Assembly: GCA_021229015.1 (NCBI GenBank)
Contig: CM037790.1
Coordinates: 51,716,997 to 51,780,996, forward strand
Length of the DNA: 64,000 bases
Direction: 5' to 3'
Source of the DNA: Solen grandis
Lineage: Eukaryota > Mollusca > Bivalvia > Adapedonta > Solenidae
Shown here: positions 52,236-57,464 of the stretch, piece after piece
Numbering within the stretch: the first letter of the stretch is position 1
Layout: each line of letters opens with the position of its first letter
Position numbers and translations under genes: made by a program
The notes under the pieces: model-generated
Seen by the model: the letters and a program-made list of their open reading frames with translations, nothing else
What the model was told of the DNA's origin: nothing
The model's database searches: none

Positions 52236-54403
52236 AAAGTTACAGATTAATACCCTTGTCTCAGAACCAATACACTCATCAGGGAAGTTGGCATCTAACT
52301 CAATGTAATCCTTTGTGACTACCTCACTGACTGCGGATGGGGAATTTTCCAGGGCATCAACCGTCTCCCGTGTCTGAAGTAAGAAAAAATGCAGTACCTA
52401 TAGATGATACTGTTGTATTACTTTACTTGTACTTATTAGGCTTTTTGAGAATTTGTGATATTATGTTGAGATAAATTTCCTTTTTAGGAATCATAGTAAG
52501 GAGAACTACCTTGCCATAATATTGAGAAAATCAGACTAGAATATTCTTGGAATAGAACCATTTCCCATTCTGTCCCTAAATTATTTTATATTTATGACTT
52601 GATAAATATTAATTAGTTAAGTATTAAATGATTTATGAAACAATGGATTTTTTTTTCTGTGCTGTGGAAATTGTGTAGAAACTGGGTTACAATATTGGGG
52701 GTGTTCCCACTTTGCCAACTTTATATATTTTGCTACCAAAAACAGAGTTGGCAAAGTGGGAATTTGACCAGGTAAGGTAAAGGTGTTAATCCCCGATAAA
52801 TGCTTGCGGTGCAACAATAAAAAAATACCATTGCCGTTATATTGTATGAGCAGAGAAGGCCCTGTTCAGTTTGCCAACCAGGTGTCAAAATGCATCTATG
52901 TGAAGTCAGGGGCTAAATTATCTATGAAAAAGTGAGTTGTTTGCAACATATTTTGGAAATAAATTATCACATTTCTCACAATGCGTCTTGGAAATAAATG
53001 ACCACTTTTCTCACATATTTTGGGAATAATTAAATGATCACTTTTCTCATTGAGAATAATTCTCTTCTCTTGAACAAGTTTTGATGTGTCATGTGGTCAG
53101 AATCCATGACATCATATGGAATTTCAACTCTCTAAATTACTAATTATATATATTTATCATTGGAAGTTGAGTAAACATTGCTTTTAGTAGTATGGTTTAT
53201 GACCAAATGACGATTCTTTCATTTTTAACTGAACGTTCAATGTTTGACATTGCTTTTGTTTTAGGCCAACTGCTATAAAATACCACTCATCAGAATTTGT
53301 AAAAAAAATGTCAGTAACCGTTCTATCCTCACCACTGGTGTAATAACTCATTGTGTTAAGCATTCATTGTAGACTTGGGAAGGAGTGAGACCTGTATTGC
53401 GACCTTCCTATGGTACCACGGGTTTTATGATACCGCGATATTTTACATTTCCTGCGACTGCGCGTAAAAGCAACACCTGATGGTGATAGAATTTTTATAA
53501 TTGCGAATCTAAATTGCATCGCATTCACCGATAAAGTCAATCATGTGGAAAATAAATGCACTTTTGGTAAATATAAAATTTTAATGAGTCTCTAACAAAA
53601 CCTCCATTTTTTAGTAACAATTAAACATTATCGTGCCTTATTGTATATATGTTCAGTAATGGCTGAACAACATTTTAATATCAACTGGAATAAATGTGTA
53701 TAATAGTCAGTTTCACAATTCGTCATATTATTTACGATATTTGGCGCAGCCATCCAAGCCTTTTTCTTCTTTTTTTTTCAATTTAGAGATTATCGCGGTA
53801 CCGTAGTAATCTCCCTTGGCATTCACCAAAAATGGCAGCTCAAATAAATGTTTGATTTGACCTGTCACGATAATTTTTGAAGAAAAAAAAATATTGGAAT
53901 TTATTTTTTAAATAATAATTTAAATACTATATAACACTCAATATTTAGCAACTTCACCTACGTATTTAGTTACCATTTACCTTGATATAGTGCTGAAGTT
54001 CAAGGAGGTCATCACTTTTTGAGCGCTGCAGAATACAAAACTCGTCGTCATTTTCGATATTTACCTGACCTATTTCTTCTTGTATTGTTTCATCTGTAAC
54101 TAAACTCTGTTCAACTTTTAGTGCTGGCGAACATTTTCTTTCTTTAATATCTCCGCAGAGTGCACTTTCTTTTTTTATGCAAACTTCGCCGAGAGTTTCT
54201 TTTGTGACTGCAATGCCCGGGATTGGGGCGGAAGTTGCATTATTTGACCGTTGCACATCATAGTTTAAAACTTTATCCTGTGAAGCATCTGAACCATCTG
54301 AAAGCATTGTGTGTTTCTTTGTGTTAATTACGTCTTTTGAAATGGACACATTCCCCATCTCGCACCTCGGAGATGACATTTTAATTTCTACTGGGGACGC
54401 CAT
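12298..54403 (-). CDS. Unrecognised coiled-coil protein gene, 12 coding exons (whole gene span)
   Basis: Coding segments in transcript order are 53981-54403, 52254-52373, 51245-51403, 46782-47094, 42601-42713, 31196-31352, 22849-22964, 20763-20882, 19596-19859, 17946-18073, 17343-17460 and 12298-12491. Every junction has AG before and GT after the exon on the minus strand, and phases agree except within exon 9. They sum to 2225 nt; one extra base in exon 9 gives 741 codons plus TGA. Residues 1-234 are acidic and low-complexity, about 340-507 are Glu/Gln/Lys/Leu-rich with heptad-like spacing (coiled coil), about 515-540 carry repeated Thr-Pro, and the last 60 are polar. No signal peptide or membrane segment is seen. 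The start ATG has A at -3 and G at +4. Function and family are not recognised; a cytoplasmic scaffold or adaptor is only a guess. Extra small in-phase exons could be missed. Confidence 0.82.
12721..14638. mobile_element. Element with TACAGTAGAACCT inverted ends, hosting another element
   Basis: tacagtagaacctcgcc (12721-12737) is inverted at aggttctactgta (14626-14638). Such ends with TA flanks are typical of pogo/Tc1-like DNA transposons. Between them are aaaccgaat/cgaagtttt motifs and no intact transposase. The element at 12846-13958 sits inside. It lies in intron 11, close to exon 12. Confidence 0.55.
12846..13958. mobile_element. Element with tgtgtcgcctgca inverted ends and about 155-bp internal units
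   Basis: Ends are tgtgtcgcctgca (12846-12858) and its inverse (13946-13958). Units start with gagttatcattc at about 13311, 13458, 13613 and 13769 (period 147-156). A (GAC)n/(GCC)n tract (13880-13914) lies beside the right end. A separate insertion at about 12950-13075 brings (CA)n, (TA)n, T and G runs. Confidence 0.7.
14758..14792. repeat. Poly-T run
   Basis: More than 30 T in a row on the + strand. Confidence 0.9.
14880..15282 (+). repeat. Fragment of the gagcac-ended element family
   Basis: Two diverged units (gaaaatcggctctgcctcctggcagcc and nearby) end with agctcaccttgagcacgttgtgcttaggtgagcta, a nearly palindromic terminus. Confidence 0.55.
16086..16300. repeat. SINE-like fragment related to 55322-55512
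   Basis: Shared blocks: acttatataaatcac, gtggttattattgtgagag, gacgcattcaggtaagacgc and ctatccaagtacccaacg. In the other copy the right end read in reverse resembles a tRNA A-box. Strongly diverged here. Confidence 0.45.
16808..17165 (+). repeat. Diverged tandem repeat, about 150-base units
   Basis: Two units share atggcccttgat.aa.atgtagt, aatggtttaatagttt and gaagtt.tgacc/gcc aaggtt. Similar sequence lies at 2935-3240 and 45640-45790, so this is a dispersed family. Confidence 0.5.
17343..17460 (-). CDS. Exon 11 of coiled-coil gene (residues 639-677)
   Basis: 118 nt, phase 0 in and 1 out. It reads EVEDVTSGSQEVPESDQGVQ and VLQDGVHALNIEPYLQKCA, with acceptor ATCTCCAG and donor GTTAGGAC. The first half is polar and acidic; LNIEPYLQKC is a short hydrophobic stretch. 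If exon 11 were not spliced onward, translation would stop at TAG in the donor itself. Confidence 0.77.
17773..17933. repeat. Fold-back next to exon 10
   Basis: gccccatgttctcgaaatt...aagtatgattt is inverted at agatcatactaagtttttt...aagaacacggggc, with an inner hairpin tactcaaa / tttgagta. Its right edge is about 12 bases from the exon 10 donor. Confidence 0.65.
17946..18073 (-). CDS. Exon 10 of coiled-coil gene (residues 596-638)
   Basis: 128 nt, phase 1 in and 0 out. It encodes TDVEAVESGERIVFDPLSVS followed by YVKEQCKQAEESERLAHAAD and NI, with donor GTAAGC and acceptor TCCATAG. The second half is helical and charged. A fold-back sequence (17773-17933) starts about 12 bases into the intron beyond the donor. 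Confidence 0.78.
18550..19398 (-). mobile_element. gctcacctgag-ended element with 145-bp units
   Basis: It starts acaagagggccaagatggcccaag then gctcacctgag and ends gagctatgctcaggtgagctaa. Internal units recur with a period near 145 (ggcctctagtgtgtaaacaag at about 18866, 19010, 19156 and 19301). A gacgactgacgacgg tract precedes the right end. It is the inverted counterpart of 59966-60844. It lies in intron 9. The open frames inside it are repeat-derived, not a gene. Confidence 0.75.
19596..19859 (-). CDS. Exon 9 of coiled-coil gene, Thr-Pro repeat; contains a frame break
   Basis: 264 nt between acceptor TTTTACAG and donor GTTAGT. Entering in phase 0 gives EEEELGDSDTTGTPDPTRTP, then three further Thr-Pro pairs written with different synonymous codons, which marks this as the coding frame. 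The exit needs phase 1: only the -1 (equivalently +2) frame, ending EYLPGTSTDGDVAAVQAFGI, joins exon 10 without a stop. That frame has stops up to 19761, so the change lies between 19596 and 19758. One missing base would explain it; the GGGG run (19656-19659, sense) and the TTTTGGG run are the best candidates. An internal acceptor ending at 19759 (CCCGGTAG) would also restore phase but would discard the Thr-Pro part. Confidence 0.7.
20763..20882 (-). CDS. Exon 8 of coiled-coil gene (residues 468-507)
   Basis: 40 codons, phase 0 to 0. It reads ISELKLFIIHQQSCIQQLQE then QNRELKAIIEGLMGPDDCLQ. The Leu/Ile heptad spacing ends the coiled-coil block, and GLMGPDD marks a helix end. The acceptor is CACTGCAG and the donor GTATACTT. 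Confidence 0.83.
21294..21539 (+). mobile_element. TTAA-flanked MITE family 1, copy 3
   Basis: TTAACCCTTTCCCTCATAGA to GTGAAAGGGTTAA. The internal hairpin centre reads gcgagttactttctcgc, with an extra 4 bases compared with other copies. It lies in intron 7. Confidence 0.78.
21615..21776. mobile_element. Second copy of the palindromic MITE of 3243
   Basis: The internal sequence is closely similar to 3243-3404, with the same outer arms (taatggatccgctacat / atgtagcagaaccatta). It lies in intron 7. Confidence 0.65.
22849..22964 (-). CDS. Exon 7 of coiled-coil gene (residues 429-467)
   Basis: 116 nt, phase 1 in and 0 out. It encodes VDDTLLPKKPFEESIIDLIM followed by NKRVDAEKSMVMNLSKQSK, with donor GTATTTTT and acceptor ACAACAG. 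The LLPKKPFEES segment breaks the coiled coil; a helix resumes after it. Acidic and basic residues alternate as in the flanking exons. Confidence 0.8.
23490..25980. other. Intron 6 stretch, no gene
   Basis: Very AT-rich with A and T runs, gtaccggta motifs near 24460-24515, and a weak inverted pair around 25150-25190 (acttagcactaagtaat). No coding signal. Confidence 0.5.
25992..26233 (+). mobile_element. TTAA-flanked MITE family 1, copy 4
   Basis: TTAACCC...GGGTTAA ends and a full internal hairpin with gatcagcctgtgagtaactcgcaggctgatc. It lies in intron 6. Confidence 0.8.
27864..29031. mobile_element. Element with gctcgactat ends and about 165-bp units
   Basis: gctcgactat (about 27864) is inverted at tagtcgagc (29023-29031). 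Five to six internal units carry gcatgcaaaactttaacc, aggggccataa, gatacccctgaa and gagatataagc. A caacgccaacgccgacgcc tract lies just before the right end. It lies in intron 6. Confidence 0.65.
30838..31035 (+). repeat. SINE with tRNA-like B-box
   Basis: gactgcggatccagagga, then gtaggtttgaaccccatta (B-box-like), then gaccttcccaggca- and aacttgtttcccaattaacaaaaacataactta-type tail. The same order is at 44945-45115. It ends about 160 bases before exon 6. Confidence 0.6.
31110..31142. repeat. (GA)n microsatellite near exon 6
   Basis: gagagaaagagagagagagagaaa, about 55 bases beyond the exon 6 donor in intron 6. Confidence 0.8.
31196..31352 (-). CDS. Exon 6 of coiled-coil gene (residues 377-428)
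   Basis: 157 nt, phase 0 in and 1 out. It reads DFIDERERNMLVVREQFVTE, then ELQEQGKQLQQLVEEMKCYA, ending YCKNY plus one G before donor GTAAAG. Dense Glu/Gln/Lys with regularly spaced Leu/Val gives the clearest coiled-coil signature of the gene. The acceptor is GTATTACAG. The neighbouring intron 5, over 11 kb, contains the tandem duplication at 32347-37890, which does not include this exon. Confidence 0.83.
32531..33078. mobile_element. aactagaaatgtgtcc-started element with about 145-bp units (left copy)
   Basis: It starts aactagaaatgtgtccatag, has units with cagtgaccttgac..., aatagggttcatctactgg and ccaggccctgcgg, and ends atgtggggggcataaaaa. The start occurs inverted at 62920-62940. It contains about three units. 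Confidence 0.6.
33345..33584 (+). mobile_element. TTAA-type family 2 copy
   Basis: TTAACCCTTTACCTCATAAATATTC start; inner gatcagacagctcctatgagagttgtctgatc hairpin; end atgaagtaaagggt followed by catatgg rather than TTAA. Confidence 0.6.
35045..36042. mobile_element. aactagaaatgtgtcc-started element, expanded copy
   Basis: Same ends as the copy at 32531, but about six units of roughly 145 bases (tactggtcatg blocks near 35350, 35488, 35640, 35788 and 35930). The unit number changed after or during duplication. Confidence 0.6.
36306..36545 (+). mobile_element. TTAA-type family 2 copy (in right duplication)
   Basis: A duplicate of 33345-33584 carried by the tandem duplication, with essentially identical sequence and ends. 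Confidence 0.6.
37175..38263. mobile_element. agtcccctaccggt-ended element with 159-bp units
   Basis: agtcccctaccggt (37175-37188) is inverted at accggtaggggact (38250-38263). Units begin gccatattttcactatttcc at about 37551, 37710, 37869 and 38026. A cagacagacggacggacagacgg tract and a small terminal hairpin (38231-38263) lie at the right end. The left duplication holds a truncated copy from about 34160. Confidence 0.75.
38410..38661 (-). mobile_element. TTAA-type family 2 copy, reverse
   Basis: It starts ccctttacctcata, contains atcagacaactcc...gtctgatcagg, then the A/T part in reverse order (ttaatattcatcaagtcatgaattt) and ends gaggtagaggtttaa. Confidence 0.5.
39582..39597. repeat. (TA)n microsatellite
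   Basis: A short tatatatatatatat run. Confidence 0.8.
40012..40119. repeat. Nearly perfect fold-back element
   Basis: gttcaaaccaaaggggtctggcacgaaaag is inverted at cttttgtgccagacccctttggttcaaac; arms of about 40 bases with a ta-rich loop. High identity suggests a young insertion. Confidence 0.7.
40219..40331. repeat. Short relative of the tgtgtcgcctgca element
   Basis: ggaacacgtgtgtcacctgc at the left and gcaggtgacacaa at the right, with gacagacagacaacag and agtgatccctgtatgtc inside, like the ends of 12846-13958 but without internal units. Confidence 0.55.
41039..41065. repeat. Poly-T run
   Basis: About 27 T, just left of the fold-back at 41100. Confidence 0.9.
41100..41265. repeat. Fold-back element
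   Basis: ttatgcaaccgt and acttacagtcagctatg pair with catagctgactgtaagcaac and gttgcatacggt. Related sequence with the same motifs (gctatgaaactgtc..., acggttgcttacagttt, gaacgcacgcc) is at 45118-45370. Confidence 0.55.
41538..41756 (-). mobile_element. TTAA-flanked MITE family 1, reverse copy with deleted hairpin
   Basis: Both TTAA ends are present (ttaaccttttccctcata...gagggaaagggttaa). The family is in reverse order; one arm of the central palindrome is lost (gatcagcctgcgagtttgttgttcgcat). Confidence 0.72.
42110..42325 (+). repeat. tRNA-derived SINE
   Basis: The B-box-like gtaggttcgaatcccagc, then a conserved-looking body, and the tail motif tatgactgaaatactgttgaagcgacgataaact shared with 54940-55175 (there reversed). 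It lies in intron 5. Confidence 0.65.
42345..42504 (-). repeat. Fragment of TTAA-type family 2, reverse
   Basis: tgtttgctcatacaatattgtagctcaga...aatattcatgaggtaaagggtcaa; the left part is missing. It ends about 97 bases left of exon 5. Confidence 0.5.
42601..42713 (-). CDS. Exon 5 of coiled-coil gene (residues 339-376)
   Basis: 113 nt, phase 1 in and 0 out. It encodes VLNCSEAAIRHARVVQEWAT then MFEQIKEERMKIL before donor GTAAATTT. It is Ala/Arg/Glu-rich and helical, the start of the main coiled coil. The acceptor is a NAGNAG pair (TAGGAG, sense strand): both AGs keep frame and differ by one Gly codon, so two isoforms differing by one residue are possible. Confidence 0.8.
43728..44243 (+). mobile_element. 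TTAA-type family 2, longest copy
   Basis: TTAACCCTTTACCTCATAAATATTC at the left and GTCTATATGAGGTAAAGGGTTAA at the right, with intact TTAA at both ends. About 250 bases longer than other copies, with extra A/T-rich sequence at 43880-44150, possibly a nested insertion. Intron 5 or 4 DNA, no coding content. Confidence 0.65.
44525..44570. repeat. (CA)n and A-rich microsatellite
   Basis: cacacacacacacacaca followed by aaaaacaacaac. Confidence 0.85.
44945..45115 (+). repeat. SINE with tRNA-like B-box
   Basis: gggcatcatggtcttgcaag, gcggatccaaagcttg, gtaggttcaaaccccact and a tail of aacttgtttccatattgacataaataagtttaaa; the same family as 30838-31035. Confidence 0.6.
45188..45211. repeat. (GTAA)n microsatellite
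   Basis: Six gtaa units in a row. Confidence 0.9.
46016..46543 (-). mobile_element. gctcaccgaaggtgacgc-ended element, reverse copy
   Basis: About three units containing aataaagcttcc(a)cataaagttt, gagaaatagcccggacaag and ggccataactctt, then gtgtgacggacgaagcggcgactatatgcgtcaccttcggtgagcata. It mirrors 63084-64000. Confidence 0.7.
46550..46745. repeat. Fold-back with T-rich core, beside exon 4
   Basis: gtttctggtctcccaac (near 46550) is inverted at gttggagaccagaaac (near 46727-46742), enclosing ccttt/aaaagg-rich sequence. It lies about 37 bases inside the intron after the exon 4 donor. Confidence 0.6.
46782..47094 (-). CDS. Exon 4 of coiled-coil gene (residues 235-338)
   Basis: 313 nt, phase 0 in and phase 1 out. 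It starts RISALEQRHYDLEDVLARL, an amphipathic helix with heptad-like Leu/Ile spacing, passes a polar linker (NVAPIPTGNLDKQADKDSS), and ends with a second helical stretch SMELFIEFQQKIRLFAADLN before donor GTATTTAT. An AG lies 2 bases inside the chosen acceptor but would break frame. The intron just past the donor holds a T-rich fold-back (46550-46745). Confidence 0.78.
47820..48341 (+). mobile_element. gctcacctgag-ended element, short copy
   Basis: It starts ttagctcacctgagcacaacgtgctcaaggtgag and ends caggtgagcgattcagggccatcatggccctcttgt. It holds about three units with ggggtcaaaaagtaggtca and cttagaaaaaccttgtt. It lies in intron 3. Confidence 0.7.
48714..48954 (+). mobile_element. TTAA-flanked MITE family 1, copy 6
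   Basis: TTAACCCTTTCCCTCATAGA to GAGGGAAAGGGTTAA with the full 33-base hairpin. It lies in intron 3. Confidence 0.8.
49209..49746 (+). repeat. Element starting with a gccccca...tgggggc-type terminus
   Basis: ttttatgcccccaaagctatagctttggaggcataat is a near-palindromic left end; catt gggggcatctgtcactgactgtgacagttcttgtttt closes it. The long open frame across it (49354-49890) has low-complexity composition and no family features. Confidence 0.55.
49889..50065. repeat. 26-bp minisatellite, 5-6 units
   Basis: Units of ataagcttcatacatgaag plus ttcagac repeat in tandem, each with an internal palindrome cttcatacatgaag and an AAGCTT site; the fourth unit is altered. Confidence 0.8.
51245..51403 (-). 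CDS. Exon 3 of coiled-coil gene (residues 182-234)
   Basis: 53 codons, phase 0 to 0. It opens DSEHQKPDCGAQFYPESPG, has a CEDEDMEY acidic run, and ends DERIASIEIEYIQ before donor GTTGGATC. The acceptor GTGAAG is preceded not by a normal pyrimidine tract but by about 24 bases of (TA)n (51410-51433) and T-rich sequence. The final residues begin to look helical and lead into the first coiled-coil-like segment in exon 4. Confidence 0.75.
51410..51433. repeat. (TA)n microsatellite at exon 3 acceptor
   Basis: About 12 ta units, ending six bases from the acceptor AG on the minus strand, where a pyrimidine tract would normally be. Confidence 0.85.
51985..52150. repeat. (ATTC)n-rich simple sequence
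   Basis: Degenerate attcattc repeats, about 160 bases. Confidence 0.75.
52202..52238. repeat. (AAAG)n microsatellite
   Basis: Nine aaag units, 15 bases from the exon 2 donor. Confidence 0.9.
52254..52373 (-). CDS. Exon 2 of coiled-coil gene (residues 142-181)
   Basis: 40 codons, phase 0 to 0. It reads TRETVDALENSPSAVSEVV and ends DECIGSETR, again acidic. The acceptor is CTTACTTCAG and the donor GTATTAAT. An (AAAG)n microsatellite (52202-52238) starts 15 bases into the following intron, on the + strand left of the exon. As a phase 0-0 exon it could be skipped without shifting frame. Confidence 0.75.
52575..52915 (+). mobile_element. TTAA-type family 2 relic with a nested insertion
   Basis: The outer element shows gacttgataaatattaattag, aacaatggatttttt and gttacaatattg, then resumes at atattgtatgagcagagaagg. 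Between (about 52697-52840) is a foreign piece with inverted arms tcccactttgccaact / agttggcaaagtggga. Confidence 0.55.
52930..53980. other. Intron 1 remainder, no gene
   Basis: AT-rich. Small features: a direct repeat of tggaaataaatga(c/t)cacttttctcac at 52950-53060, and ggtaccgcg motifs near 53414-53450 and 53796-53812 in opposite orientation. Confidence 0.45.
53981..54403 (-). CDS. Exon 1 of coiled-coil gene (start codon, residues 1-141)
   Basis: It begins MASPVEIKMSSPRCEMG and ends LLELQHYIK just before a GTAAAT donor (53975-53980); exon end phase is 0. The segment is Ser/Lys/Glu-rich with no hydrophobic core, so probably disordered. The acidic patch ENDDEFCILQRSKSDDLLEL near its end is the most motif-like part, with an acidic/hydrophobic stretch and an RSKSDD phospho-site-like sequence. 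It is the longest exon and its ATG context (ACATTATGG) is good, so I take this as the true start. An in-frame Met at codon 9 is an alternative. Confidence 0.82.
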
Positions 54404-54800
54404 AATGTCTGTTTATGTTTAGAAGCGCCGATGACGTAATAAATTTCTTACGATGACGTCACAACTAACAAGTGACATCATGAATCTTAATTAGTTGCAG
54501 TATATAGTAATTAATGCATTTTCTTATGATTACTCGGCGCTGATGCGTCGTTTATTTAAATTTTCTATCCAATCAGTGAGCCCGAAATTTCAAATTCCTG
54601 GTCGATTTAAGAGTTCGAGATTTTGCGAGACTTGTCTACTTAATTGAGATTTAACTGTTAAGAGTTTACGGCTAACTGCGTATGTCAATATTTCAGATTA
54701 TGCTCCGCCCTATTCACGTGATAGTCATATATGGCAGTGTTTACTACACTGATCCCTACACACGATGCGTGAATTCCACACTGGCGCATGTTGACGTCAT
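54404..54800 (-). promoter_or_regulatory. Promoter-proximal region with CRE-like motifs
   Basis: Just upstream of the ATG are TTACGTCA (54432-54439, minus strand) and the palindrome TGACGTCA (54454-54461); another TGACGTCA lies at 54792-54799. These match the known ATF/CREB site. An E-box CACGTG-like sequence and a CCGCCC motif lie near 54700-54722. No TATA box was seen, and the transcription start is not visible. Confidence 0.4.
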
Positions 54801-54939
54801 TTGTAAACATTTGGTAAAGTTTAAATAATCATGTTGATAAACACATTTAACACAAGAATGAGGAGATTTGGAAATATGATTACCAGCTCGATCCAAACGG
54901 ACGTTGAAAGAAAGAATACGATGCTAAAATAAATATTGT

Positions 54940-55175
54940 GTTTGTGTTTGAGCGTTTGTTTATTAGGTTTAATGTCCCATCGACAGTATTTAAGTCATTT
55001 GGAGACACTGTCTACTTGAGACAGATGTAGTGCTTCCACATTGTAGTATCACACCATAGACGTGGCATGATACCACACCAAATCACTTTATCCTGAAACC
55101 GGGCCATCAGTTCTGGAACTACCCTTATTATGTTGAGAGCCAAGCAAGGGAGCTATACCAGTACCTACGTTTACG
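54940..55175 (-). repeat. SINE-like element, reverse
   Basis: Read on the minus strand it ends in atgacttaaatactgtcgatgggacattaaacctaataaacaaac, the tail type seen at 42270-42310. The body includes gtggtatcatgccacg and tctcaagtagacagtgtctcc. Confidence 0.55.
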
Positions 55176-55321
55176 AATTTGGTAAATACAAGAACTGAAA
55201 TTGATTTAACGTTCATAAACAACTTACAGATTATGTATTAACCTAGGCTGACAGCGGCTTTTCTAAACGATTATTATCTACATATTTCGTTCAGTTTTAA
55301 CTTATTTTACATCTATTACGA

Positions 55322-55512
55322 TACAAGCTCTTACAACTTATATAAATCACTCTCAAAAGCTCCGGTGGCGGCGTATGTGGTCATTATTGTGGGAGGAAAC
55401 CGGAGAGCCCGGAGAAAACCCACTTGTCTGGACGGGCGACCACTGTACCCTCTCACGTACGTGGACGCATTGGTGAGAAGCGTAGCGCGTTAACACTACG
55501 CCATCCAGGCAC
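55322..55512 (-). repeat. tRNA-derived SINE-like element, reverse
   Basis: On the minus strand it starts tgggtgcctggatggcgtag (A-box-like TGGCGTAGTGTTAACGCGC) and continues to gggttttctccgggctctcc. A related, more decayed copy is at 16086-16300. Confidence 0.55.
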
Positions 55513-56733
55513 CCATATTTCGTTCTTTCCATAATGTCAATCAGTTTCTGTTTTCAGATGTCTTAAGTAAATCAAGATAGAAAAATAAATAAGTAAATAA
55601 ATAAAAAAAGAACCACACAAATTTCCGTGCTCTTGATTGAAACATGAAAAAGAAATGAGCCAACGGCCAAAAACGCGCGAAATTTGTGTGTTACATCCAT
55701 ATTTGGAAAGCACGTGCACGTGTGTTAATACTTTAACAACACGCTGACGTAACACTTTTATGGCGCCATCTCCTAATATAGCAGTATGACGCAGTAATAG
55801 GGCGGGGCAAACTCTTAGTCAGTGTTTATTAAGAGTTAGTGTTTGAAATTATATTTTTCCCAATGAGATCATTCCATTTTTCAAATTTTTGTCTCCATTT
55901 AATTCATTTAATCGGCATAAACTTGACACTAAACACTATTCTGTTAAATCAGCTGATCAGTTTAAACCAGCTTCAAGCACCTTCAGTGCGCATGTGCGGC
56001 AATGTGTGTCGAGAGGCGGAGCTTTATGTGTTTACCAATATCACGCGTGTGTAATGTGTTACAGGGTTTTCTGATGGGGACGCATGAAAATCGATATAAA
56101 AGAAAAACACAACATCAATAGTGAACCAGCAATCTGATTTATCCAAAATAACAAAAGAACTCTACCCTCCCACTTAGTTTAGTTTGGACATATTTTATTG
56201 CCGTAGATAATAATGATACAACATTGAAGATTTTAGAAAATAAGCAAAAGGATCTGACCAAAAGTTCTAACAACATTAGTATCGGCCATCTTCTTGAAAG
56301 TATTTGTATAATATCAATGTCTACATATGCTTACATAGAATAGGCAAAATAAAACTAATCACTAGACAAAGCAATTAAGTAAATATCTGATTAAATTTTT
56401 GAAAATAACAGCACTATTGTTGTAAATGAAAAAAACAAACTGATACATTTTACGAGATGAGATGTGTAATAATATGAATGAAGAGATTTAAAAAAATTAA
56501 CTGAAAAATATAAATAAATAATGAGAAGAGAAGAAAAGAAGGCTAACAAACAAAGGTTACTAAAACGGAAAAAAATAATAATGTCCAATTGCAAAACACA
56601 AAATAACATATATATATATAGGTGCAAATAAATGAACCTTTCTAAACAGTATAATAATATATATCTTTCAACACTTTTTTGCCGAAAAGATCAAAGTCGG
56701 GATCCGTTTTTCAGCCTCCCCGAGCGTAGCTCT

Positions 56734-56935
56734 ACACAGCTAGAGCAACGCTTGACCTTTGACATATCATGTTACATGTCACGCCGGGAACAGGTGGATA
56801 AAGTGGAGTCTCAAAAATCATTACACAGCTAGAGCGACGCATTGACCTTTGACGTAACATGTTACATGCCACGTGATGTAATTCACGCCGGGAACACGTG
56901 GATAGGGCGGAGTCACAAAAATCAATACTATATTT
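56734..56935. repeat. Two tandem units of about 90-100 bases with DR1-like sites
   Basis: Both units contain acacagctagagc(a/g)acgc, ttgacctttgac, catgttacatg, cacgccgggaaca and ggtggata/cgtggata with gtggagtc/gcggagtc. TGACCTTTGAC matches the inverse of a DR1 nuclear-receptor site. Confidence 0.65.
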
Positions 56936-56985
56936 GGAATGTGAGACTGCGTTAAGTTGCAAAACATAATTTCAAACACTAAGTA

Positions 56986-57083
56986 GGTTAGTGTTTTTTA
57001 GTAAGCATTAATTCCATTAAATCGGTCGCCGGCTGCGCCCGCCAGACCGATTTAATTTCATTAATGCTTCAAAAAAACTAACC
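56986..57083. repeat. Strong palindrome with GC-rich loop
   Basis: ggttagtgttttttagtaag then cattaat..ttaaatcggtc is inverted at gaccgatttaa..attaatgctt..aaactaacc. The arms are about 40 bases and the 17-base loop is gccggctgcgcccgcca. Confidence 0.7.
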
Positions 57084-57464
57084 ATAACGCTCGTTCTGGC
57101 TTTTTAACTGTTAAATTCTCTCTTAATAAACACTAACTATAACAAATTTAAAAATGTTTGAAGTTGAGGAGCGCGTGACCTACTGCTAGCGAACTCCGCG
57201 CACCGATTACGTCACGCTATGCTACTTTATCGACAAGTGTAAGCGGAGGTAAATACTGCGGCGAAGTTTGCTATTACTAGACCCTATTCTCATTGTCACG
57301 GAAGTGGACTGCTCAATAGTGTAATCAAGTTTTTTCGCCCAATATTGTTCCGAACCAACAAATTTATTGTAGTTTTGATTCATCCAAGGAAATTAGACTA
57401 TCAAAGTAGATGATAATTCTTGACTTGATTTGTAATTTCCCCCTTTTCAGTATCTTATCATTGT

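Larger units (their letters stand above)
55821..57137. mobile_element. Possible element with agtgtttattaagag ends
   Basis: agtgtttattaagagttagtgtttgaaatt (55821-55850) has an inverted match ctcttaataaacact (57119-57133) and a second inverted match aatttcaaacact (56968-56980). The interior has no transposase; it holds the repeat pair at 56734-56935 and the palindrome at 56986-57083. Borders are tentative. Confidence 0.4.
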
